From: Nostoc sp. LEGE 12450
Lineage (GTDB): Bacteria; Cyanobacteriota; Cyanobacteriia; Cyanobacteriales; Nostocaceae
DNA: 64,000 nt
Assembly: GCF_015206895.1 (NCBI RefSeq)
Contig: NZ_JADEXU010000028.1
Coordinates: 1-64,000, forward strand
Direction: 5' to 3'
Part shown: piece after piece, positions 57,437-64,000 of the stretch
Numbering within the stretch: position 1 is the stretch's first letter
How the letters are laid out: each line of letters opens with the position of its first letter
Translations under genes and position numbers: made by a program
The notes under the pieces: generated by a model
Seen by the model: only the letters and a program-made list of their open reading frames with translations
What the model was told of the DNA's origin: nothing
Database searches by the model: none

Positions 57437-57843
57437 GAATTAATTATGTGAAAATGGTTAAACACTTATAGGACTTTTAAATTAAATCATATAGAGATCA
57501 TCTGGTCGTTGATAAATAAAAATCATAAAGATTCCATGAACTAATTACATCTAAACGGTCAAAAAATTATATAGCTACTCAATACAATAATTTTCCATGA
57601 TTATGTTTACAGTCTAGCGGGGACAAAACAGGATTGAAAATTTCAGAGGTAGTGCAGTAGTAAAGCAGATTGCTTATTTTCTACCACTGTCCTTCATGAT
57701 TATTGAGTATTGAGTGCTGTTAGCAGTAGCGGGGCCTTTAGACCGTTCTTAGTGCTGAGTGGAGAATCTCACTTCTTTACTCAGAACTCACAGAAGAGGA
57801 ACCGTTTTACCCAATGCTCAATGCCCAATTCCCAATGCTCAAT
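57437..57843. other. Repeat-bearing intergenic region
   Basis: About 400 bases. Two degenerate copies of an AAAGATTCCATGAA / TAATTA...CGGT-type segment occur at about 57427 and 57531. The GC-rich repeat (copy 2) is at 57719-57746. CAATGCTCAATGC-type short repeats end the region. No gene is seen. The parvulin promoter should be at the left. Confidence 0.5.
57719..57746. repeat. Dispersed GC-rich repeat, copy 2 (reverse)
   Basis: GTTAGCAGTAGCGGGGCCTT followed by TAGACC; reverse complement of the copy at 1979-2006, with a few differences. Confidence 0.55.
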
Positions 57844-58695
57844 CTACTTAATGATATTTACCCATGTCCAGGAAAGTAGCACAGCCGCGATCGCACCCAT
57901 TAATGTATTAAAAATATTTACTACCTCATTGGTCAGCCAGGTATACTTAGATTGCAGTGTTGCCCCAATCACACTTTCTATATTAGTGGCAATAAATGCG
58001 GCCAGTACACACCAAGCGACTCCTAATAGATCGATTAAACCAACTCCCCAACCAACAAATGCGATCGCTACAGAAGCCACGATACCTGCTAAAGTTCCCT
58101 CCAAGCTTACAGCTCCTTCTGTACCACGAGGCACTGGTTTGAGTGTGGTAATTAGAAAGGTGCTTTTACCATACGCTTTACCAACTTCACTTGCAGTAGT
58201 GTCAGCCAGTTTGGTACTGAAACTCGCTACATAGCCTAGTAATAATAGGGACTGGAAACTTGTACTGAGCGCAGCCGAAGTATTGGGAACTAAAGACTTG
58301 TACTGAGCAAAATCGAAGTATTGGGGACTAGGTACAAGAAATCCCGAATTTATTATCCCTACTCCCAAGGCACACAGCGCCCCGGTCAAAGCTGAACCCC
58401 AGACATTCTCCGGGCCCCTAGCCCCAGAACGCTTTTCGGCAATTCCTTGAGCCTCTTTCTGCGCCATCCCGATGCGGGTAACACCAGAACCAACCAGAAA
58501 ATAAAACATTACTACTGTATATCCTTGCCAGCCTAGAGTTACCCAAATTAGGATAGCCAGAAACCACGCATGAAATGATCCAGCAGGCGTAAGTAGCTTT
58601 TTCGGAGCAATCCAAGCTAAACCCAATAGAATTGTGTTTAATACTACTGCCACCAACCAGGGATTAGCAGAATCAATTAAGGATGACATCAGCAA
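57844..58695 (-). CDS. TIGR00297/DUF92 membrane protein
   Basis: A 283-residue polytopic integral membrane protein with about seven hydrophobic segments, e.g. WLVAVVLNTILLGLAWIAP, FLVGSGVTRIG and GTEGAVSLEGTLAGIVAS. Residues about 123-146 (DNA 58259-58325) are made from two copies of the TTGTACTGAGCG repeat, 38 bp apart, so read in different frames, giving PQYFDFAQYKS and PNTSAALSTS. The insert lies between two membrane segments and is probably a tolerated loop. The function of the family is not established. Confidence 0.85.
   Translation of the reverse strand: MLMSSLIDSANPWLVAVVLNTILLGLAWIAPKKLLTPAGSFHAWFLAILIWVTLGWQGYTVVMFYFLVGSGVTRIGMAQKEAQGIAEKRSGARGPENVWGSALTGALCALGVGIINSGFLVPSPQYFDFAQYKSLVPNTSAALSTSFQSLLLLGYVASFSTKLADTTASEVGKAYGKSTFLITTLKPVPRGTEGAVSLEGTLAGIVASVAIAFVGWGVGLIDLLGVAWCVLAAFIATNIESVIGATLQSKYTWLTNEVVNIFNTLMGAIAAVLLSWTWVNIIK
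58259..58325. repeat. Two TTGTACTGAGCG elements inside the DUF92 gene
   Basis: Copies at 58259-58287 and 58297-58325 share CTTGTACTGAGC...CGAAGTATTGGG. An intergenic copy is at 46035-46062. They are in-frame with the host gene in two different reading frames without making a stop. Confidence 0.8.
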
Positions 58696-59294
58696 TTAAT
58701 CATGAGTAATTTTGTCTTAACATGAACAGAATAACGGATTTGTCATGCTTAGTGCTTAGTTCCTGAAACCTCTCCAGTTAAAGTAATATGTTTGTATTGT
58801 TAACTAAATTGCATCCGATCGCTCTCAAAGCTGAGTGTAAAACTACAAACAACGTTTTACATATACACTGCAATATTTATTAAAGTAGGTAGATTAAACA
58901 AAATGCAAAAATTTTGTTTAGTTGGGTAGACTCTTCTAGTAACTGATCCAAAGCACTTTATTATGGTGCGTAAAGTTCTCAATACACCATCTATCATAAA
59001 GTTGTCAGCTCTGAAATCTAAGTTACTGAGTGTCTTGCCTAGGCAAACATAAATTAGTATACCTGCACAAGAGAAAGTAGTCACCTAAAGAATTAAGTGT
59101 AAATTATGTAAATGTAGGGCGAAGTCCTTAGCCCAAGGTGCAGTGACTCAAGTTGTACTCAGTCCCTAGTTTTAGTTATAAGGATCAAGGATATAAATTA
59201 TTGTCAGCTAAAACTGTGTTCAAGTTGACGACAATCAAAACTTAACAGAATAAATTGTAGATAGTATTAACTATTAATATTTTTCCCAGAAGCT
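58696..59294. other. Intergenic region before the VOC gene
   Basis: About 600 bases. An open frame at 58857-59084 (minus) has no family features. I see no named RNA or operator. It must contain the promoter of the DUF92 gene on the left and of the VOC gene on the right. Confidence 0.45.
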
Positions 59295-59726
59295 ATGAGC
59301 CAAACTTTATTCCATCTTGCTTTCCCTGTGACTGACATTGCCCAAACAAAAGCATATTACGTGGATGGCTTGGGCTGCATTCCTGGTCGTGAAAACCATC
59401 ACGCGCTGATTCTAAATCTCTATGGTCATCAACTAGTGGCTCACGTAACAAAAGAACCCTTGATACCGCAACACACTATATATCCCAGACACTTTGGGCT
59501 AATTTTTACCCAAGAACGTGACTGGCAAGACTTACTAGAAAGGGCACAACAACAACAGCTACTTTTTCGTGAAGAAACCAAAAATCGCTTTGTCGGTTCT
59601 CCTCTTGAACATCGTACTTTCTTTCTAGAAGATCCTTTTTATAACCTTATGGAATTCAAGTATTATCGTCACCCAGAGGCGATTTTTGGAAGTTACGAAC
59701 ATACGCAAATTGGGGATAGGACTTAA
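59295..59726 (+). CDS. VOC/glyoxalase-fold protein
   Basis: 143 residues of the vicinal-oxygen-chelate superfamily: LFHLAFPVTDIAQTKAYYVD, GLGCIPGRENHHALILNLYG, PRHFGLIFTQERDWQ and FFLEDPFYNLMEFKYYR. The His/Glu metal-ligand pattern (His7 and the Glu of LMEFKYY) is present. Reaction unknown. Confidence 0.85.
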   Translation: MSQTLFHLAFPVTDIAQTKAYYVDGLGCIPGRENHHALILNLYGHQLVAHVTKEPLIPQHTIYPRHFGLIFTQERDWQDLLERAQQQQLLFREETKNRFVGSPLEHRTFFLEDPFYNLMEFKYYRHPEAIFGSYEHTQIGDRT

Positions 59727-59777
59727 GTAATTCGTAGTTAAAGATGAATAGATTCAGGGTGTTAAGTATCTTGGCTA

Positions 59778-60410
59778 CTAACTGGATGCTTTTTTGAGGA
59801 AGGGCAGCTTAATAGGCTTTGTTAAAGCTGCTTTGACTGCTGCTAAACTCCTTGGGTCTGTTAGCATCCAAGGGTGTAGGGCAACTGGTACTATTACTTG
59901 GCTTCCTACGGGCATTTGTGAACTATTCGCTGGGACAATCATCAAATCATAAGGTGTCCAGATCGAAGTAAAATCTAATTGCTCCAATATTACAGCATCA
60001 GAATTTAAATCCTTGAGAAAAATGCTGTCGGGGCGCATTTGTACACAACCAGGACGCTGGGAACCATAAGCAACCACAGTTCCATGATGGGGTGAAGAGA
60101 TCGTTATAAATCTCTGAATGCGATTAATTCCTCCCAGTCGCTGGATATAGTAACGGCTGACAATTCCTCCCATGCTAAAGCCTATTAAATCTAGCTCTTG
60201 TTCTGGTGCAAAGGTGTCTGTAACATAATCGGCTACCTGTTTTGCCAATTCATCAAGGCCCACATCACCATTATTAGGAACCAGATCCAAAGAATATACA
60301 GACCACCCCTGTAATCCTAAGTAACCTGCCATTTTATGAAAAACCGCCCCCCTATCGTCAATGCCGTGTACCAATAGCACAGCATTGCGCTGCTGATTTT
60401 CAGTACTCAT
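59778..60410 (-). CDS. Lipase/esterase-like alpha/beta hydrolase
   Basis: 210 residues with the oxyanion HGIDDRG, nucleophile Ser79 in GFSMGG, and SPHHGTVVAYGSQRPGC typical of triacylglycerol-lipase-like proteins. The catalytic His may be in VALHPWML. No signal peptide. It converges with the VOC gene. Confidence 0.8.
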   Translation of the reverse strand: MSTENQQRNAVLLVHGIDDRGAVFHKMAGYLGLQGWSVYSLDLVPNNGDVGLDELAKQVADYVTDTFAPEQELDLIGFSMGGIVSRYYIQRLGGINRIQRFITISSPHHGTVVAYGSQRPGCVQMRPDSIFLKDLNSDAVILEQLDFTSIWTPYDLMIVPANSSQMPVGSQVIVPVALHPWMLTDPRSLAAVKAALTKPIKLPFLKKASS

Positions 60411-60806
60411 CTCTCAAATCTGTCTGAATGAAGTCTGTACAAAATGTAACTGAGTGCTGTTGCTATCTGCGAACAATCTATGACACTCCTCCCACTGGTT
60501 AAAAGTAAACCGCTTTCTTTCAATCAATAATTTTCAAACGAAGAAATGTTAATTTTTATAAAGCTTGCTTTCAGAATCTTGCCCTTAGTTACAGTAAAAT
60601 TTAATAATTAGTTCTCGGTGTATAAAGGTCGCAAGTGCTTGCATAAAGAACATTTGCCCTATAGTTTTACTACAATGTTGATTAAGCACAAATCTATAAG
60701 GGTTGTCATCAGAACAAGTTGACACCAAAGCAGAAAATGTTACATTTTTTCGTAATTTTTAACAATTACGGTCGAGTTCCAAATATAAAAGGCAGGAGTA
60801 ATTGTA
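60411..60806. other. Intergenic region before the low-complexity protein gene
   Basis: About 395 AT-rich bases without a gene, with the divergent lipase to the left and the next gene to the right. Both promoters should be here. No specific box is identified. Confidence 0.45.
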
Positions 60807-61271
60807 ATGGATTTTATCAAAAAGTTAATTTCAGGGATTCTCGGTTTCGTGACTGGGATTCTTGGTTTCGTGACTGGGTTGTTACCTGGTAAAAAACAAA
60901 GCAATGGTTACTTTTTAGAACTGGACGAAGCAACCAGTCAATCGAAACCAGCAGCATCAAACGGTAAGAAGGCTGCGGCACCAGCAGTATCTCCGGCAGC
61001 AAAAAGCCCTGAACCTGAGACTGCTAAAGCAACCACAACTGCGACAAAGACCAAAGTAGAAGCCTCTCAGAATGGTAAAGCTGTCAAAGCTGAACCCGCT
61101 AAAGCAGCCGCCACCGCTAGCCCAAAAACACCTGCTGAAACCACCTTTGCACCAAAATATCTTGCTCCTTCGACTACTAGCTCTAATGGTCGTCGTCGTC
61201 CAGGTGCGAATATGAGTGCTTACCTAGACATGGCACGTCAGGTTAAAACACCTAACACGTCTAACAATTGA
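60807..61271 (+). CDS. Conserved low-complexity protein with hydrophobic N-terminus
   Basis: 154 residues. The N-terminus (MDFIKKLISGILGFVTG, then ILGFVTGLLPG) is a repeated hydrophobic/amphipathic segment made by a 21-bp duplication. The middle (about 45-120) is Ala/Lys/Pro/Thr-rich and disordered. The C-terminus (NGRRRRPG-like RRRPGANMSAYLDMARQVK) is conserved in other cyanobacterial proteins of this kind. AGGAG lies before the ATG. It may be membrane- or protein-associated through the N-terminus; the function is not known. Confidence 0.6.
   Translation: MDFIKKLISGILGFVTGILGFVTGLLPGKKQSNGYFLELDEATSQSKPAASNGKKAAAPAVSPAAKSPEPETAKATTTATKTKVEASQNGKAVKAEPAKAAATASPKTPAETTFAPKYLAPSTTSSNGRRRPGANMSAYLDMARQVKTPNTSNN
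60834..60875. repeat. 21-bp tandem duplication in the N-terminus
   Basis: GGGATTCTCGGTTTCGTGAC and its neighbour GGGATTCTTGGTTTCGTGAC, 21 bp apart, give the duplicated GILGFVT peptide. Confidence 0.8.
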
Positions 61272-61783
61272 TAGAGAGGCGAAATAGCCCGTATCTACAA
61301 GTTAAATGTGAATCCGCAAGGTTAAGATAGCTTTGCCAGTTGTAGATGGAGGAACTCTCCAAACTAGGAGCGATCGCTTAATTTCCTCCACTACAACTTC
61401 ATCTTTTAAGGTAGAGGTTTTTTCATCCAAAACTACTCGTCCTGAGATTCTGGCATTTTGTCAGATTTTACCAATTGTTTGGTCTTGTAGGTTGATGATA
61501 AATGTTTTTAACTGGATTTTTGTTGATCTCCAAAATTTAAAAACCTGGCGATTGTAAATCAATACGCTTGGGTTAAGCGCTACTTGTACAAAATCGTGGG
61601 TTTTGAGACGCGATAAATCGCCGTCTCTACAAGTGTTTTGGTCTTATCTGAACTGTATTGGATTATAAATAAGCCAGGTCTACAATTTACAGCAGTTTTC
61701 ATGTATTTGAACCAAACTTGTCATATAGGCGCAAGGCCTTGCGCCCCTACGGCATGGTCTAGTTACCTAAAAATAGCTGTAAA
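61272..61783. other. Repeat-rich intergenic region before asnS
   Basis: About 510 bases without a convincing gene. It includes a near-palindrome GAGACGCGATAAATCGCCGT with CTC (61605-61627), related to the arms at 43771, and a perfect 18-bp palindrome GGCGCAAGGCCTTGCGCC (61728-61745). Both look like dispersed repeats or terminators. Confidence 0.55.
61728..61745. repeat. Perfect 18-bp palindrome downstream of asnS
   Basis: GGCGCAAGGCCTTGCGCC is a perfect inverted repeat without loop, followed by CCTAC. It sits 39 bases past the asnS stop on the minus strand. Confidence 0.7.
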
Positions 61784-63175
61784 CTAAAATTCTGCACTTT
61801 GTGGTGTACGCGGAAAAGGAATCACATCGCGGATATTTCCCATACCCGTCATAAATTGCACGAGTCGTTCAAAACCCAGTCCGAAACCAGCGTGGGGAAC
61901 AGTACCATAACGACGTAAATCAAGATACCACCACAATTCTTCTGGCTTTAATCCTTGCGCTAACACGCGGCGTTCTAAAACTTCTAGGCGTTCTTCACGC
62001 TGGGAACCACCTACAATCTCGCCAATTTTGGGTGCGAGAATATCCATTGCGCGGACGGTTTTTTCATCGTCGTTTAAACGCATATAAAATGCTTTGATTT
62101 GCGCTGGATAATCCGTGACAATTACTGGCTTTTTAAACTGTTGTTCAGCTAGGTAGCGTTCGTGTTCTGATTGTAAATCTAAACCCCAACTCACAGGATA
62201 TTCAAATTTAACATCAGCTTTTTCTAAAACTTTGATGGCTTCTGTATAAGTTAAGCGTTCAAACTGATTATTAATAATATTTTCGGCTGTCGCCAACACA
62301 GATTTATCAATGCGTTCATTGAAAAATTCCATATCTTCTGGGCAAGTTTCCAACACATATTTAAAAATGTGTTTGAGAAATGCCTCAGCTAAATCCATAT
62401 CGCCTTCTAGATCGCAAAAAGCCATTTCTGGCTCAACCATCCAAAATTCTGCTAGGTGGCGGGAGGTGTTGGAATTTTCTGCACGGAAGGTAGGGCCAAA
62501 GGTGTAGACGTTAGAAAACGCCATTGCCATGACTTCCGCTTCCAACTGGCCGCTAACTGTTAAATATGTGGGTTTCGCAAAAAAGTCTTGACTGTAATCT
62601 ACTGCTTGGTTTTCTGTGCGGGGAATATTCTTTAAATCTAAACTGGTAACGCTAAACAGTTCACCTGCACCTTCGCAGTCACTAGCAGTGATGATGGGTG
62701 TGTGTACCCACAAAAAGCCTCTTTGTTGGAAAAATTGGTGAATTGCTGTCGAACAAGCATTTCTGACGCGGAAAACTGCACCAAAAGAATTAGTACGCGA
62801 TCGCAAATGTCCAATGGTTCGCAGAAACTCAAAGGAATGGCGTTTCTTTTGCAGGGGATACGTATCGGGATCAGCTTCGCCGTAAACTTTCACGGACTCG
62901 GCTTTCAACTCAATCCTTTGTCCTTTACCAAGAGAAGCCACTAGTACCCCTGTAGCCTCAACAGCAGCACCTGTATTCAGTTTTTTCAATATAGCTTCGT
63001 AATCTGGCAAATCCTGATTGATGACGACTTGCAAATTAGCTAGTGATGAGCCGTCATTGACTTCAATAAAAGCAAACCCTTTAGACTCGCGCTTCGTCCG
63101 CACCCAGCCTTGAACTTGGAGGGACTCATCAGGTTGGCCACTTCGCAATATTTCTGCAATCCGTCGATTTACCAT
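61784..63175 (-). CDS. asnS: Asparaginyl-tRNA synthetase
   Basis: Class II synthetase that charges tRNA-Asn. 463 residues: OB-fold anticodon-binding domain at the N-terminus ([20 protein letters not shown]), class II motif 2 ([21 protein letters not shown]) and motif 3 ([15 protein letters not shown]). It ends in [12 protein letters not shown], which is typical. It starts at an ATG, two bases after the stop of the upstream coiled-coil gene, suggesting an operon. Confidence 0.97.
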   Translation of the reverse strand: MVNRRIAEILRSGQPDESLQVQGWVRTKRESKGFAFIEVNDGSSLANLQVVINQDLPDYEAILKKLNTGAAVEATGVLVASLGKGQRIELKAESVKVYGEADPDTYPLQKKRHSFEFLRTIGHLRSRTNSFGAVFRVRNACSTAIHQFFQQRGFLWVHTPIITASDCEGAGELFSVTSLDLKNIPRTENQAVDYSQDFFAKPTYLTVSGQLEAEVMAMAFSNVYTFGPTFRAENSNTSRHLAEFWMVEPEMAFCDLEGDMDLAEAFLKHIFKYVLETCPEDMEFFNERIDKSVLATAENIINNQFERLTYTEAIKVLEKADVKFEYPVSWGLDLQSEHERYLAEQQFKKPVIVTDYPAQIKAFYMRLNDDEKTVRAMDILAPKIGEIVGGSQREERLEVLERRVLAQGLKPEELWWYLDLRRYGTVPHAGFGLGFERLVQFMTGMGNIRDVIPFPRTPQSAEF

Positions 63176-63177
63176 AT

Positions 63178-63540
63178 TTACCCAGCATAAGACTTTAATA
63201 TCCAGCCTATGATAACGCCCATTCCACCAAAGCGGACGACTTGCCAGAAAGGTTTTTTGAGGCTACGCCAAGAAAATAACTGGCTTTCTAAGTTTAGTTC
63301 TAGCCTTTCCAACTGCTGTTGAATGTGCCGTAACTCTGCTTTGATTTCTGGTGTCTGAGATTTATTGTGCTTTAGTTGATCGCGATGCTGTTGCCATTGT
63401 GCCTGTTGTTGGCGATCGCGTTGCACTTGATCGTAACGTTCTCTTAAGGATAGGAGCGATCGCTCTACTTCCTCTAGTTCTTGTTCAAAATCTGGTTCGG
63501 GATTTTCTGCTGTCGGCTGTGATTGTTTTGGCGGCTTCAT
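63178..63540 (-). CDS. Conserved coiled-coil, C-terminally anchored protein
   Basis: 120 residues. A disordered N-terminus is followed by a coiled coil (about 22-90: [37 protein letters not shown]) and a C-terminal hydrophobic segment ([20 protein letters not shown]). The tail-anchor arrangement suggests a membrane-bound protein. It is upstream of and probably co-transcribed with asnS. I do not recognise a named family. Confidence 0.65.
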   Translation of the reverse strand: MKPPKQSQPTAENPEPDFEQELEEVERSLLSLRERYDQVQRDRQQQAQWQQHRDQLKHNKSQTPEIKAELRHIQQQLERLELNLESQLFSWRSLKKPFWQVVRFGGMGVIIGWILKSYAG

Positions 63541-63584
63541 TTACAAGTAGTAAAGTAGAAGTAAATGCAAATGTGCCAATAGTT

Positions 63585-63860
63585 ATGTCCCAATCTACCC
63601 AGCTGCCGAAAACCAGTCAACTGAATGAACTTAGTACTCTGGAACTAGCTCAAGCCCTCATGGAAAGACTGAGCATTTCCCCTAACGATTGGCATCGCCT
63701 CAAGTCTAACCGCAATTCCCGCGCTAATGAACAAGTGGCAGCAGCAATTGTGTATCTTTTAAAGAATCAGCCACAAGAAGCTCAAGCTAGATTAGAACAG
63801 GCAATTGGTTGGTTAGATCGCTCCATTTCCGCGCCTCCCTGTCCAACTCACGGCAAGTAG
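63585..63860 (+). CDS. Small conserved cyanobacterial protein (DUF6439-like)
   Basis: 91 residues from the ATG at 63585. A longer in-frame extension upstream overlaps the divergent coiled-coil gene and is not supported. The sequence LNELSTLELAQALMERLSIS, then NDWHRLKSNRNSRANEQVAA, and IGWLDRSISAPPCPTHGK is a highly conserved cyanobacterial type, which I tentatively assign to DUF6439. It is helical and cytosolic. Confidence 0.7.
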   Translation: MSQSTQLPKTSQLNELSTLELAQALMERLSISPNDWHRLKSNRNSRANEQVAAAIVYLLKNQPQEAQARLEQAIGWLDRSISAPPCPTHGK

Positions 63861-64000
63861 GGAATGGGGAATGGGGAATGGGGAATAATAATCAATCAAA
63901 TAATAACTTTCCCCATTTCCTACTCACAATTTTCCACTCCCTCATAGGAAGTAAAGAATAGGAATAGTTAGTAAAAAACAATCAGTTAATAACTTTTCCC
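63861..64000. repeat. GGGAATG heptad repeats at the right window edge
   Basis: GGGAATG occurs about four times from 63860 to 63887, with a converging TTCCCCATTTCC segment after it. No gene is seen to the window end. Confidence 0.6.

Noticed and set aside
58857-59084. 75-codon minus-strand frame as a gene
   Set aside because: No start signal or conserved pattern; AT-rich spacer.
61333-61557. 74-codon open frame as a gene
   Set aside because: It has no recognisable motif, and the following DNA is made of dispersed repeats.

Overview
The window is cyanobacterial chromosome, almost certainly from a filamentous heterocyst-forming Nostoc/Anabaena-type organism. The evidence is dense HIP1 octamers (GCGATCGC) inside genes, many heptanucleotide short tandem repeats of the TGACTAA/TGACAAA/TCATTAG type between genes, ferredoxin-type sulfite reductase, a Mo-nitrogenase C-terminal-domain protein, NIL and DUF1349 proteins, and moderately AT-rich codon use. 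No rRNA, tRNA, CRISPR array or complete insertion sequence was recognised. Both window edges lie in repeat-rich intergenic DNA.

Layout. 0-5 kb: ADP-ribosylglycohydrolase, a small secreted beta-barrel-like protein, sulfite reductase (sir) with a structured leader, and RsmE. 5-10 kb: a TPR protein, then the urease cluster ureD-ureA-ureB-DUF1349-ureC without ureE/F/G. 10-12 kb: an AT-rich accessory patch with a CoiA-like gene between two decayed Rpn/DUF4351 fragments. 12-16 kb: groES-groEL under a CIRCE operator, a ferredoxin-fold protein, a NarL-type response regulator and a NIL protein. 16.6-22.8 kb: an orphan antitoxin with a truncated toxin, a two-gene TIR-ATPase / ATPase-receptor unit, and a divergent hybrid histidine kinase. 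23-29 kb: aldehyde dehydrogenase, sulfite-oxidase-like enzyme, rpmF, and a caspase-fold protein that has lost both catalytic residues. 29.5-38.3 kb: rnj, dapA and asd on the minus strand, divergent from tig-clpP-clpX. 38-43.6 kb: two hydrolases, a flavin monooxygenase, a GntR regulator, a dienelactone hydrolase and an S1-domain protein. 43.7-45.0 kb: a repeat-rich island bracketed by two copies of one hairpin, with three 62-bp tandem repeats and two small DNA-binding-like genes. 45-57.5 kb: a probable type I secretion locus (HlyD adaptor, two subtilisin-like proteases, a cNMP/C39-like ABC exporter and a parvulin). 57.8-64 kb: DUF92, VOC and lipase proteins, a low-complexity protein, asnS and two conserved small proteins.

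How the genes work together. UreA, UreB and UreC form the urease apoenzyme and UreD is a nickel-insertion chaperone. GroES/GroEL, trigger factor and ClpX/ClpP cover protein folding and turnover. Asd and DapA are consecutive steps towards lysine and diaminopimelate. HlyD, the ABC exporter and the parvulin would export the subtilases. The most system-like novelty is the overlapping TIR-ATPase and ATPase-TM-TPR-periplasmic-binding-protein pair (16975-21275), which reads as a ligand-sensing membrane receptor coupled to a TIR effector. A second theme is that short dispersed repeats have entered coding sequences (rsmE, the DUF92 gene, the TIR linker) while keeping the frame open.
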